From the NCBI GenBank assembly GCA_910574865.1, contig CAJTDN010000018.1, positions 1 to 64,000 of the forward strand: 64,000 nt of DNA, read 5' to 3'. Of the stretch, positions 52,963 to 61,958 are shown in pieces. Source of the DNA: Lachnospiraceae bacterium (GTDB lineage Bacteria > Bacillota > Clostridia > Lachnospirales > Lachnospiraceae). The stretch's first letter is position 1. Every line of letters begins with the position of its first letter. Position numbers and translations under genes: made by a program. The notes beneath the pieces are model-generated. The model was not told the origin of the DNA. It saw only the letters and a program-made list of their open reading frames with translations, and did no database searches.

Positions 52963-54186
52963 TTATTTCACGACCACCTTGCGGAAATTCTTCTTCCCCC
53001 GCTTGAACACTTTCCCGTCCCCGGCAAAGTCCTCTTTCACGTAAGTCTTGTAAATATCTGTCTCCTTCTCCCCGTCCACGCTCACGCCGCCCTGCTGCAC
53101 GGCACGTCTGGCCTCTGAACGTGTCGGGGTCAGGCCGCCGGCAACGAGCACGCCAAGGATGTCAATCTTGCCGTCCTTGAAATCAGCGTCGCCAAGCTCC
53201 GCCGTCGGCATGTCGGCCGCGTTCCCCTGGCTGAACAATGCGCGTGCGCTCTCCTGCGCACGTTTGGCCTCCTCCTCGCCATGCACCAGGCTCGTCAGCT
53301 CGTACGCCAGGATTTCTTTCGCCTGGTTGAGCTGGCTGCCCTCCCACTTGTCCATCTCGTCAATCTGCTCCAGCGGCAAGAACGTCAACATGCGGATGCA
53401 TTTGAGCACGTCGTCGTCCCCCACGTTCCGCCAGTACTGGTAAAAGTCGAACGGGGACGTCTTGTTCGGGTCAAGCCACACCGCGCCGGACTGGGTCTTG
53501 CCCATCTTCTTGCCCTCGGAATTCAAAAGCAAGGTAATCGTCATCGCGCTGGCGTCCTTGCCCAGCTTGCGGCGAATCAGTTCGGTTCCCGCCAGCATGT
53601 TGCTCCACTGGTCGTCGCCGCCGAACTGCAGGTTGCAGCCGTACTTCTGGAACAACGCGTAGAAATCATACGCCTGCATAATCATGTAATTGAACTCCAG
53701 AAAGCTCAATCCTTTCTCCATCCGCTGCTTGTAGCACTCCGCCGCCAGCATGCGGTTGACGCTGAAATGCGCCCCGACCTCGCGCAGCACCTCGATGTAG
53801 TTCAAGTCGAGCAGCCAGTCCGCGTTGTTCACCATCAGCGCCTTGCCCTCCGAAAAATCAATGAACCGGCTCATCTGCTCCTTGAAGCAGTCACAATTGT
53901 GCTGGATTGTCTCCTTCGTCATCATCTGGCGCATGTCACTGCGCCCGGACGGGTCGCCAATCATGCCCGTGCCGCCGCCAATCAGGGCAATCGGCTTGTT
54001 GCCCGCCATCTGCAGGCGCTTCATCAGGCACAAGGCCATGAAATGCCCGACGTGCAGGCTGTCCGCCGTCGGGTCGAACCCGATGTAAAACGTCGCCTTC
54101 CCGTTATTCACTAAATCGGCAATCAACGTCTCGTCCGTCACCTGCGCGATTAACCCGCGCGCCTTCAATTCATCATAAATCTTCAT
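52963..54186 (-). CDS. tyrS: Tyrosyl-tRNA synthetase
   Basis: Class I aminoacyl-tRNA synthetase, 407 residues. HIGH motif is HVGHF (in [11 protein letters not shown]), KMSKS is KMGKT, and the tyrosine pocket GGDDQW is present. A C-terminal S4-like RNA-binding domain follows ([21 protein letters not shown]). Expression is controlled by the T-box leader directly upstream. Normal length. Confidence 0.97.
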   Translation of the reverse strand: MKIYDELKARGLIAQVTDETLIADLVNNGKATFYIGFDPTADSLHVGHFMALCLMKRLQMAGNKPIALIGGGTGMIGDPSGRSDMRQMMTKETIQHNCDCFKEQMSRFIDFSEGKALMVNNADWLLDLNYIEVLREVGAHFSVNRMLAAECYKQRMEKGLSFLEFNYMIMQAYDFYALFQKYGCNLQFGGDDQWSNMLAGTELIRRKLGKDASAMTITLLLNSEGKKMGKTQSGAVWLDPNKTSPFDFYQYWRNVGDDDVLKCIRMLTFLPLEQIDEMDKWEGSQLNQAKEILAYELTSLVHGEEEAKRAQESARALFSQGNAADMPTAELGDADFKDGKIDILGVLVAGGLTPTRSEARRAVQQGGVSVDGEKETDIYKTYVKEDFAGDGKVFKRGKKNFRKVVVK

Positions 54187-54329
54187 TTTCTTACCTCCTG
54201 CTTTCTCAAATTCAGTTGCTTCCCCACCTGGCCATTCCCCGGGAGAATTAATCGAGTAGAGGAGATCCCCCCACCCGTCGCGCCGGGCATCCGTCAGCTC
54301 CAGCTAGCATACTTCCTTTGGATGCCCGT

Positions 54330-54720
54330 GTGCATAAAAAGAGCCCTTTCATCCATAAAGGACGAGGGCTCTTTAGTCTCGTGGTACCACCTTCATTCAC
54401 AGAAGACTCACGTCTCCTGCCTCGGAGTGCATCTTACCATTCATGCCACAAATCGTAGAAACGCATCGGAATCCCCTATAGAATGTATCGGCACATTCGC
54501 GCCGCTTACAAAAACCAGCCATGCCACGTCCACATTTGTAACAATCCATGATTCAATCACTCGGTGCGCTAACGTGCACCACCCCGTCACGGCCTACTTG
54601 GACATATGCACTCCATCCTTTCGGTGTGCGGCTCCGGGATGTATTCGTCACGAGCGGCCTCATGCGCCTCTCACCAACCGGCGACTCTCTGTCTTTGCCA
54701 AAACGTGAGTACTTGTTCCC
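54330..54720 (-). promoter_or_regulatory. T-box riboswitch (tyrosine) upstream of tyrS
   Basis: On the minus strand the leader has a stem I region with GTCGCCGGTTGGTGAGAGG, a specifier loop with the tyrosine codon TAC at 54643-54641, and the universal T-box motif AAGGTGGTACCACGAG (core 54381-54390). An antiterminator/terminator pair follows: AAAGAGCCCTCGTCC with AGGGCTCTTTTT (54336-54374). Uncharged tRNA-Tyr would favour read-through into tyrS. Confidence 0.93.
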
Positions 54721-54748
54721 TTCACGGCCTTTTTCCTATCTGTTGCCT

Positions 54749-54778
54749 ATCTTACCCTAAACCAACCAAATTTGTCAA
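54749..54778 (-). promoter_or_regulatory. tyrS promoter
   Basis: On the minus strand TTGACA (54778-54773) and TAAGAT (54754-54749) are 18 bases apart, about 30 bases before the T-box leader begins. Confidence 0.7.
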
Positions 54779-54803
54779 GTATCTTTCTCACGCTTTTTAT
54801 TTA

Positions 54804-55118
54804 TTACTTCACTTCCTTCGCCTCGATGGCCGCCGCCATCTCATCGACATCCTTTTTCGTCAGCTTGTACCCCAGCCCGAGCAGCACGCCGCTGGCAAGC
54901 ACCGGCACCGCCCCCTTCCGGCGCCATCTCGATTTCCATGTTCCGGTTATTCAACGAGCTGGACACTTCCACCTTGATTTCATTCCCGCCTTCCACCAGC
55001 AAGTCCGCGACTTCCACCTTCCGCTTGTTGATGTTGTAGGCGCCCGCTTTCTTCCCGTTTACGTGCACGGGACAAGCTCGACCTCTCCCGCGTCCAAAAG
55101 CGACTTGTAACGAATTAT
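54804..55118 (-). pseudogene. Glycoside hydrolase and holin-like tail fragments, joined
   Basis: Frame 54841-55068 reads NGKKAGAYNINKRKVEVADLL and VSSSLNNRNMEI, typical of the C-terminal beta domain of large glycosidases. The frame then shifts into VLASGVLLGLGYKLTKKDVDEM, ending at 54804, which recalls the tail of a small phage/holin-like protein or a coiled tail. Upstream codons (before 55068) also break frame. No intact gene; low certainty on families. Confidence 0.4.
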
Positions 55119-55289
55119 GACGATTTTTCTTGTACTATCGTCCATTTTGATGTAAAATAATCGTGGTTGTCTATTACGGCCCTTGAAGGCTAGTGTAAAT
55201 GCGCTTAATTCGGGCAGATTATACTTAGCATCCACCGCACCCCGGCAGAGCGCGGAGTGACCAATTCATCCACAAGGAGGAGATTTCTT

Positions 55290-55814
55290 ATGAAGAAAAT
55301 GGAAGAGTACGTGCGAAGCATTCCGGATTTTCCAGAAGAGGGAATTATTTTCCGGGACGTGACCAGCGTCCTGCAAGACCCGGACGGGCTGGCACTGGCG
55401 ATTGATTCCATGAAGCAGAAACTGGAAGGGATTGATTTTGACGTAATCGTGGGAACCGAATCAAGAGGATTTATTTTCGGCGTTCCCATCGCATATTCCT
55501 TACACAAGGGATTCGTTCCGGTTCGCAAGAAGGGGAAACTTCCGATGGAAGTCATTTCCAAGGAATATGACTTGGAATACGGCAGTTCCGTGGTGGAGAT
55601 GCACAAGGACTCCATCAAGCCGGGACAAAAGGTAGTCGTGGTGGATGATTTAATTGCCACGGGCGGCACCATCGAGGCAAGCATTCAGATGATTGAGGAA
55701 CTGGGCGGCGAAGTAGTGAAAGTAATTTTCCTGATGGAACTGGCGGGGCTTAAGGGAAGAGAACGCCTGAAGGGCTACGACGTTGACAGCATCATCGTCT
55801 ATGAAGGCAACTAA
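55290..55814 (+). CDS. apt: Adenine phosphoribosyltransferase
   Basis: Makes AMP from adenine and PRPP in purine salvage. 174 residues from MKKMEEYVRSIPDFPEEG (AAGGAGG, 8 bases upstream); the frame extends 11 codons further but without a good site. PRPP-binding motif VVVVDDLIATGGT (about 120-132) and the flexible-loop region ESRGFIFG are clear. It is followed 105 bases later by a purine permease in the same direction, probably a salvage unit. Confidence 0.96.
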   Translation: MKKMEEYVRSIPDFPEEGIIFRDVTSVLQDPDGLALAIDSMKQKLEGIDFDVIVGTESRGFIFGVPIAYSLHKGFVPVRKKGKLPMEVISKEYDLEYGSSVVEMHKDSIKPGQKVVVVDDLIATGGTIEASIQMIEELGGEVVKVIFLMELAGLKGRERLKGYDVDSIIVYEGN

Positions 55815-55919
55815 GTTGCACGTAACCAATTATCACCGGGGGTATTTGTGGAAAATCAGCCGCAGGGACAAAGAAAGCGGCATCCCCAAAAATGCCACGC
55901 AAAGGAAAAGGAGAGAGTG

Positions 55920-57278
55920 ATGTTAGAAAAATGGTTTAAACTCAAAGAAAACAACACGAACACCAAGACGGAAGTCATCGCCGGCCTCACGACATTTATG
56001 ACGATGGCGTATATTCTGGCGGTCAACCCGAACATTTTGTCCGCGTCCGGCATTGACAGCCACGCCATATTGATGGCGACCGCGCTTGCTGCCTTTATCG
56101 GCACGATTGCCATGGCGCTTCTGGCCAACTATCCGTTCGCGCTCGCGCCGGGACTCGGACTCAACGCCTATTTTGCCTACACGGTGTGCGGCGAGATGGG
56201 ATATTCCTGGCAAATTGCGCTTCTGGCCGTATTCGTGGAGGGCTTGATTTTCATCGTGTTGTCGGTCACGAACGTTCGCGAGGCGATTTTTAACGCGATT
56301 CCGACCCCGTTAAAGAAGGGCGTTTCCGTGGGCATCGGCTTGTTTATCGCCTTTATCGGATTCCAAAACGCGGGAATCGTGGTAAACTCCGACAGCACGC
56401 TGGTTACCGTCATTGACTTCACGAAGGATTTCAACACGGCGGGCATCAGCGCGCTGTTGGCCATCATCGGCACGTTCATCATCGTCATCCTTCATGTGAA
56501 GAAGGTAAAGGGCTCCATCCTGATTGGCATTTTCGCCACCTGGATTCTCGGCATCCTCTGCCAGTTGACGGGCTTGTACCAGGTGACTCCGGACGCGGGA
56601 TATTATTCCTTGCTACCGTCCTTTAGCACCTTCGACTTCGGCGCGATTGGACAAACCTTCGGACAGTGCTTTCGGGCGGATTTCTCGACCGTTCGGATTA
56701 CGGATTTCATCGTCATCGTCCTGGCCTTCTTGTTCGTGGACGTGTTTGACACGCTTGGAACGTTGATTGGCTGCGCGAACAAGGCCGACATGCTGGACAA
56801 GGACGGGAAGCTTCCCCGCATCAAGCCGGCTCTGTTGGCAGACGCGATTGCGACCAGCGCGGGCGCGGTGCTTGGCACTTCCACCACCACGACGTTCGTT
56901 GAGAGCTCGGCGGGCGTGGCGGAGGGCGGCAGAACCGGCCTTGCTTCCATAGTGACCGGACTGTTGTTCCTTGTGTCCATCATCTTCGCCCCGATTTTCA
57001 CGGCGATTCCGGGATTCGCGACGGCTCCGGCCTTGTTGTTCGTCGGATTCCTCATGATTACGGCGGTCGTACAGATTGACTTCAATGATTTGACGGAGGC
57101 GATTCCGGCATATCTTTGCCTGCTGGCCATGCCGTTGTTGTACAGCATTTCCGAAGGTATCGCGGTCGGCGTCATCTCCTACGTAATCATCAACCTGGTG
57201 TGCGGTAAGGCGAAGAAGATTACGCCGCTCATGTACATCCTCGCGGTACTGTTTGTACTGAAGTATATTTTCTTGTAA
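55920..57278 (+). CDS. NCS2-family purine permease (PbuG/AzgA-like)
   Basis: 452 residues, about 12-14 membrane spans, importing hypoxanthine/guanine or adenine. Start at MLEKWFKLKENNTNTKTE (AAAGGAG). Signatures include TTFMTMAYILAVNPNIL, the substrate-site region DVFDTLGTLIG and TTTTFVESSAGVAEGGRTGL. Follows apt in the same orientation; no purine riboswitch was recognised upstream of either gene. Confidence 0.93.
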   Translation: MLEKWFKLKENNTNTKTEVIAGLTTFMTMAYILAVNPNILSASGIDSHAILMATALAAFIGTIAMALLANYPFALAPGLGLNAYFAYTVCGEMGYSWQIALLAVFVEGLIFIVLSVTNVREAIFNAIPTPLKKGVSVGIGLFIAFIGFQNAGIVVNSDSTLVTVIDFTKDFNTAGISALLAIIGTFIIVILHVKKVKGSILIGIFATWILGILCQLTGLYQVTPDAGYYSLLPSFSTFDFGAIGQTFGQCFRADFSTVRITDFIVIVLAFLFVDVFDTLGTLIGCANKADMLDKDGKLPRIKPALLADAIATSAGAVLGTSTTTTFVESSAGVAEGGRTGLASIVTGLLFLVSIIFAPIFTAIPGFATAPALLFVGFLMITAVVQIDFNDLTEAIPAYLCLLAMPLLYSISEGIAVGVISYVIINLVCGKAKKITPLMYILAVLFVLKYIFL

Positions 57279-57322
57279 AATTGGGGAGCATACCTGATTA
57301 GTCATGAACCGTGACTCTTAAG

Positions 57323-57358
57323 CCCCCGGCCAATCACTTAAGCTGGATTGACCGGGGG
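57323..57358 (+). repeat. CCGGCCAATC palindrome
   Basis: CCCCCGGCCAATC pairs with GATTGACCGGGGG (one mismatch). It shares CCGGCCAATCA with the repeats at 19733 and 49128. It is 45 bases after the permease stop and may serve as its terminator though no T-run is present. Confidence 0.65.
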
Positions 57359-57414
57359 ATACCTATGAAAAGTAACCATTTTTTGAGTTTTTAAAAAAAA
57401 AATGAAAAAAAGAC

Positions 57415-57442
57415 TTGATTTTTCTTCCAAGTCTGGTATAAT
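57415..57442 (+). promoter_or_regulatory. tRNA cluster promoter
   Basis: TTGATT (57415-57420), 16-base spacer, TATAAT (57437-57442), about 35 bases before tRNA-Gln. Confidence 0.8.
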
Positions 57443-57477
57443 AACCATGTTGCGTCTGACAGAGAAGCAACGAGTAA

Positions 57478-57548
57478 TGCGGATTGGTGTAATGGCAGCA
57501 CAGCAGACTCTGACTCTGTTAGTAGAGGTTCGAGTCCTCTATCCGTAG
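57478..57548 (+). tRNA. tRNA-Gln (CTG)
   Basis: Acceptor TGCGGAT/ATCCGTA with one G-U pair; anticodon arm GCAGA/TCTGT with loop CTCTGAC (CTG); T-arm AGAGGTTCGAGTCCTCT. Confidence 0.93.
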
Positions 57549-57622
57549 TTTGGAATTTGGCAGACAAGTTCCTGGTACATCAAGGAGTGGTGGTATTCAT
57601 TGTTTGATGTACTAACATTTAT

Positions 57623-57696
<74 letters not shown>

Positions 57697-57700
57697 TTTT

Positions 57701-57746
57701 TTGTTATTTGAGGAATGATTCCAAGTTCCTCAAATAACAATTTTTT
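57701..57746 (+). terminator. Rho-independent terminator
   Basis: TTGTTATTTGAGGAA pairs with TTCCTCAAATAACAA, followed by T6. Ends the Gln-Pro tRNA transcript, at least in part; tRNA-Ser follows 50 bases later. Confidence 0.88.
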
Positions 57747-57795
57747 CAGAAGCGACGGGGTTTATTCCTCTCACGCTTTCAAGAAATGAACATAG

Positions 57796-57881
57796 GGAGA
57801 GATATCGAAGTGGTCATAACGAGGCGGTCTTGAAAACCGTTTGTCCGCAAGGGCGCGTGGGTTCGAATCCCACTCTCTCCG
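57796..57881 (+). tRNA. tRNA-Ser (TGA)
   Basis: Acceptor GGAGAGA/TCTCTCC, anticodon loop CTTGAAA (TGA), long variable arm. It overlaps, antisense, the tail of the truncated kinase frame. Confidence 0.95.
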
Positions 57882-57888
57882 CTTGAAG

Positions 57889-57920
57889 GGAAACGGCGGG
57901 AAATCGCCGTTTCCTTTGTT
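57889..57920 (+). terminator. Rho-independent terminator after tRNA-Ser
   Basis: GGAAACGGCG (57889-57898) pairs with CGCCGTTTCC (57905-57914), followed by TTTGTT. Confidence 0.8.
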
Positions 57921-58062
57921 TCAAGGAATACGCGGGATTTACGGCGGTTTTTCTCTGCCCGCATTTTCGTAAGCCGCTCAAGCAATGGAAGAAAAATTTT
58001 CTCTATGCTTTCTTCCGAACAATTCGCCTCGACGCCTAGGCCGTCAATTTCAACGTTGTACT

Positions 58063-58758
58063 TCATGATGCACGCTCCACCGGCGCCGCCGGATATTCAT
58101 TGCACAACAAGCGGTATGGCGGTTCATCCTCTTCTATTTTCGGGAAACGCCCGACCTCCTCATAAAACCGGTTGTCATTTTCATCATCATTGCACTGGGA
58201 CACCTCGCCAACCAAGACGCTTCCGGAGCCCGGCACCACGTGGAACTCGTGATACTGGTGCGGCCACAAGGTAATGCTCTCCCCGTTTTTCAACTCGATT
58301 GTCGTACCTGCGGGAACCGTGTAGGTACGCCCGTCCGCGTTCACCTCCACGTCGGAATCCGCCAGCCCCCCGTTTCCGTCATCATTGTAAACCGTAATCA
58401 AAAGCGTTCCCCCGCCCCGGTTAATGATGTCCTCGGACTTGTACCAATGAAAATGCATCGGCGACATCATGTCGTCACGTAAAAATAAAAGCTTCTCCGC
58501 ATACGCCTTCTTGTACTTTGGATTTTTCTGATTTCCATTTCGAAGCGTAATCAGGCCAAACCCAACCTTGTCAAAATTCCCCAGTCCATAGTCCGTAATG
58601 TCCCACCCCAACATGTTGTCCCGGATTTCATCATACTCATGGCCTTTCGTGTTCCATTCCTCCGGGGTCCAGTTGCAAAACGGAGGAAGGTGAAACCCAT
58701 TCTCCCGAATCAACTCCTCCATCTCTCTTATCACTTTATTTATCTCTGAACGTTTCAT
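58063..58758 (-). CDS. D-lyxose ketol-isomerase (DUF1498 cupin)
   Basis: 231-residue cupin-fold sugar isomerase, converting D-lyxose to D-xylulose and D-mannose to D-fructose in known members. Start at MKRSEINKVIREMEELIRENG after GGAGG; the frame is open 25 codons more. Metal ligands are seen in MHFHWYKSEDIINRGGG (two His, Glu) and HQYHEFH. It lies 65 bases after a Gfo/Idh gene, separated by a hairpin, and ends in ATGA overlap with the kinase remnant. Confidence 0.9.
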   Translation of the reverse strand: MKRSEINKVIREMEELIRENGFHLPPFCNWTPEEWNTKGHEYDEIRDNMLGWDITDYGLGNFDKVGFGLITLRNGNQKNPKYKKAYAEKLLFLRDDMMSPMHFHWYKSEDIINRGGGTLLITVYNDDGNGGLADSDVEVNADGRTYTVPAGTTIELKNGESITLWPHQYHEFHVVPGSGSVLVGEVSQCNDDENDNRFYEEVGRFPKIEEDEPPYRLLCNEYPAAPVERAS

Positions 58759-58777
58759 AAGACCTCCATACCCTGGG

Positions 58778-58820
58778 CACTTTTCACGGGCAACCTGATT
58801 TCGCCTACCCGTGAAAAGTG
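58778..58820. repeat. Intercistronic hairpin
   Basis: CACTTTTCACGGG (58778-58790) pairs perfectly with CCCGTGAAAAGTG (58808-58820) between the Gfo/Idh and lyxose isomerase genes. With no T-run it is more likely an mRNA-stability or processing stem than a terminator. Confidence 0.8.
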
Positions 58821-58823
58821 GCT

Positions 58824-59801
58824 CTAATGCCATTTCAAGCTATACACGCTTCCTTCTTTCGCGCTGCGGTAGGCCGCGTCTATAATCTGTACCGTGTGCT
58901 GCGAATCCTCGAATGTCGACAATGGCTTTTGCCCTTTTTCAACATATTCCAGAAACGCCTCGTCCTCCAGCAAAAAGGTTTCCTCATAGCTTTCCGCATC
59001 GCAAATCCGCTCTCCATTGACATACAGCGCGTCCGTCAAATGCATCTCGCCGTCCGTTCCCAGAAAACGGATTCCGTTAAAATCAGCAGACCAGTCCGAA
59101 GCCCAACTGACCGTCACGTTGCACAACGAATCGTCCGTCATTTGAAGATTAAGCTGGGCCATGTCCTCGTCTTCCATCTCCGCCAGCACTCTTTTCGCCG
59201 CATAACACTGTATCCGCTTCGGAAGGCCGCACAAGTACAACATCTGGTAAATCAAATGATGCCCGCTGTCCATCAGCGCCCCTCCCTCCGAGTATACTCT
59301 TTTTGCCCGCCAATGTCCAGACCCGAAGTCGTCCAAAAATTGCGTGGAGGTAAACGAAGACTGCAAAACTTTTCCGAGCGCGCCGCCCGCCAATGCCTCT
59401 TTCATTTTTCGAATGGATTTCCGATATACAAAATTGTGGCCGGGAAACAATCTAATCCCGTTCTGTGATATCAACTTATATATTTGTGGGTACAATTCCT
59501 TCTTCCCCACCACGGGTTTTTCCACAAGCATGGGGATTTTTTCCGCCGCAATCCTTTTTATTTCTTCAAAATGCCCCACCGTCGCCGAGCAAATCATGGC
59601 CGCGTCCAATCCGCCATTTTTTATCATGGCGTCCAGACTCGGAAAAGCCGGTATGTCCAACCGTTTGCTGACGGCCTTTAACTTATCCATGTCCGAGTAC
59701 GTGCACATCCCGGCAAGCTCGGCTCCCTGGATTTCTTTTAGCGCCTCCGCATGTTTGATCGCAATAAAACCGGAACCGACAATCCCCACTCTAACAGCCA
59801 T
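58824..59801 (-). CDS. Gfo/Idh/MocA family oxidoreductase
   Basis: NAD(P)-dependent sugar dehydrogenase, 325 residues. Start at MAVRVGIVGSGFIAIKHAEAL (AAGGAGG). Nucleotide-binding GIVGSGFIA, the EKPVV catalytic-lysine motif (VEKPVVG), and DSGHHLIYQMLY (catalytic Asp/His region). Overlaps the GH42 gene by 11 bases, so they are co-translated. It probably oxidises or isomerises the monosaccharide released by the glycosidase. Confidence 0.93.
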   Translation of the reverse strand: MAVRVGIVGSGFIAIKHAEALKEIQGAELAGMCTYSDMDKLKAVSKRLDIPAFPSLDAMIKNGGLDAAMICSATVGHFEEIKRIAAEKIPMLVEKPVVGKKELYPQIYKLISQNGIRLFPGHNFVYRKSIRKMKEALAGGALGKVLQSSFTSTQFLDDFGSGHWRAKRVYSEGGALMDSGHHLIYQMLYLCGLPKRIQCYAAKRVLAEMEDEDMAQLNLQMTDDSLCNVTVSWASDWSADFNGIRFLGTDGEMHLTDALYVNGERICDAESYEETFLLEDEAFLEYVEKGQKPLSTFEDSQHTVQIIDAAYRSAKEGSVYSLKWH

Positions 59802-61953
59802 TCTTATTCTCCTCCTTACCCGAGCCATTCGACAAATCCTTTTCACACGAATCAGATGATAATTCAAGCAGGACGCCATCATATCCGGGCACCACCGCCT
59901 CAAACACTTCCCCTTGAACATTCACCATTATCGTCCGCTCCCCTGCATGCTGATTGACCGCGGCAAGAACATATTTTTCCCCATTGCACAATGCATTCGC
60001 AGCGCATCCTTCCTTGCGCAACATGCGGACAATCAGTCCTTCCGCCTTTAATTCCCGCAGGAAGTCATAACCCTGGGGCACAAAAGCGTTCTGAACGAAT
60101 GCCGTACATGCCTCATCCGCTTCCCGTTTTGCCATCATGGCCGGATACGTGCCAATCCACTCGACGCATCCCTTCCCATAGGGGCTTCGAGCATACGCGC
60201 AATGTCCGTTTTCTTTTGCCTGTTCCGACACGTCTCCCACAAATCCCAGCTTGTCTCCTTTATGAATCTCCATCGTTTGCACGTAAGAAACGCCTTTACA
60301 GACGAGACGGCCGTCCTTATCCACGATGTGCTCTTTCCCACGTTCCACGTTTTCCTGATATAGAACGGAAAAATCCTCGGCCTCAAATACTTTTTTCAAA
60401 AGAGACGTTCGCACGTCCATCTCCCCACGTTCGTCATAAAACCCGGCCGCCGCCTCCACGACGACCTTTCCGCCTTTTTCCGCAAAAGCGAGGATGTCAT
60501 TTTGTTCTTCCCCGGACAATGCAATCGCCATCGGCACATACAACACGCACAAGCCCTCGTCCCATGCGTCCTTCAAATAGTCCGTATGTACGAAGCGCAC
60601 CGGAATTCCCGCATCCGCGCATACCTTATAGGCTCCCAGCAGGCTGTCCGCATACATCTTTTCCTGCCGTTCTGCCGCGAACAAGAAGAGGCTCGCATTC
60701 CGCGAAATACAAATGCCATTCATGGACAGTACGGACACCGTCTCGTCCAATCCCTTTTCCTGAAAATAACGGGCACACCGTCCGGCCTCAAGGCTCCGCT
60801 CCGTATTTTCATGCTCGAAGCCCGTCAAACCAAAGCCAGGAGATTCCACGCCCGCCGGTTCATATGCATACTGCCAATATACGGCTCCTTTTCCGCCCGC
60901 CGTGATGATATTCCAGTTCCACACGCGCATGTCATATTTGTCGGGTGTCACGTGCCCCAACACATCCGGTTTTCCCGCCCCGCCCTGGAGTTCCACCTGG
61001 TAAAACGTTTTTCCGCGCGCAGCCGCACCAATCATGTCCAGATTTATCATATGTGCCAGGAAATGTTCTTCCCGCATGTTTCCCATCAGCCAGGCCGGAA
61101 AACTTGACAAGCCAAACAAATCCACCGGCTCCGCCAGCAAAAATTCATCCGCCAGCTCCGTTCCCAGCGCACCGTTTCCGGCCGCGCCCATATAGCACGC
61201 GCTGGCACAATGCGTCTGTATCAACTTATTCGGCGCGCCCGCCCTGGCCGCCGCCACCTTTTCCTCCAGCCAACGCCGCAGATTGTACAGCCAAAACCGC
61301 CGCCAGTCCATCATGTCCGGATACGTGCCGAACCTCGGCGGCGGCACGATTTGATTCCAGTCAGTATATCTTCGAAACCACGCCTCGTTCAAATTTTCCA
61401 GCGTCCGATAACGGGCTTTCAGCCATTTTCGAAACTCCGCGTTTGAGGCCTTGCAAGCGCACAAAAGTTCTTTTGGATAATCATACATCGGCTCCAAATG
61501 CGGCTCGTTCCACACGTCAATAATCACCACGTTCTCACGATCCTTAAAATGTGCGGACGTTTCTTTAATAAAACGGCAAATTGCCTCTGCGGCCTCGGGA
61601 TGGTCCATGCAAAACCCCGGCCACCCGCCGGTCGGAATGTTCGCCGGCCCGCCCGGCGTTATTTTTTCTCCCTTCACGCTTTCATAAAAGCAGTCCGAAT
61701 ACTTCTCGTACAGCCAATACGGCGCCCCCTCCACGATAGTGTTAATCATTACGTCAAGTCCGTATCCTTTTGCCATCTCCACCAATTCGTCCAATTCATC
61801 GAACGTAAAGACACCTTCTTTTCGCTCCACGTCATTCCAAACCGCCCACAGCTTGATGATGTTGAATCCTAATTCTATTATATTTTTTAAATCCTTCGCC
61901 CAAAACTCCTTTCGTGGAAAAGGCGGTCTATAATATTGTGTACCGTAATACAT
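59791..61953 (-). CDS. GH42 beta-galactosidase
   Basis: 720 residues. Start chosen at MYYGTQYYRPPFPRKEFWAKDL since AAAGGA lies 9 bases upstream; earlier starts are too close to or upstream of this site. GH42 hallmarks: acid/base in DVWNEPHLEP, nucleophile region QVELQGGAGKPDVLGH, and a trimerisation-type domain with GVLLELS at the end. No signal peptide; it acts on imported galactosides. Between an ABC transporter and a Gfo/Idh gene in one operon. Confidence 0.93.
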   Translation of the reverse strand: MYYGTQYYRPPFPRKEFWAKDLKNIIELGFNIIKLWAVWNDVERKEGVFTFDELDELVEMAKGYGLDVMINTIVEGAPYWLYEKYSDCFYESVKGEKITPGGPANIPTGGWPGFCMDHPEAAEAICRFIKETSAHFKDRENVVIIDVWNEPHLEPMYDYPKELLCACKASNAEFRKWLKARYRTLENLNEAWFRRYTDWNQIVPPPRFGTYPDMMDWRRFWLYNLRRWLEEKVAAARAGAPNKLIQTHCASACYMGAAGNGALGTELADEFLLAEPVDLFGLSSFPAWLMGNMREEHFLAHMINLDMIGAAARGKTFYQVELQGGAGKPDVLGHVTPDKYDMRVWNWNIITAGGKGAVYWQYAYEPAGVESPGFGLTGFEHENTERSLEAGRCARYFQEKGLDETVSVLSMNGICISRNASLFLFAAERQEKMYADSLLGAYKVCADAGIPVRFVHTDYLKDAWDEGLCVLYVPMAIALSGEEQNDILAFAEKGGKVVVEAAAGFYDERGEMDVRTSLLKKVFEAEDFSVLYQENVERGKEHIVDKDGRLVCKGVSYVQTMEIHKGDKLGFVGDVSEQAKENGHCAYARSPYGKGCVEWIGTYPAMMAKREADEACTAFVQNAFVPQGYDFLRELKAEGLIVRMLRKEGCAANALCNGEKYVLAAVNQHAGERTIMVNVQGEVFEAVVPGYDGVLLELSSDSCEKDLSNGSGKEENKNGC

Positions 61954-61958
61954 CGCTC

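Larger units (their letters stand above)
57779..58066 (-). pseudogene. Nucleoside/sugar kinase, truncated before its P-loop
   Basis: The first ~50 residues (MKYNVEIDGLGVEANCSEESIEKIFLPLLERLTKMRAEKNRR) match the N-terminus of the uridine-kinase-like family found in fructose/tagatose-type operons, where NRR is normally followed by a strand and a GAGKST P-loop. Here the frame diverges right after NRR and runs antisense through tRNA-Ser, ending at 57779. The catalytic domain is gone. Its ATG overlaps the stop of the lyxose isomerase gene (ATGA), showing it was the next gene of that operon. Confidence 0.75.

Noticed and set aside
55130-55290. Purine riboswitch upstream of apt
   Set aside because: The conserved purine aptamer core could not be found; only a promoter-sized AT-rich area is visible.
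57779-57895. Kinase remnant's tail as a real protein domain
   Set aside because: The tail is antisense to tRNA-Ser and its composition matches this well-known artefact.
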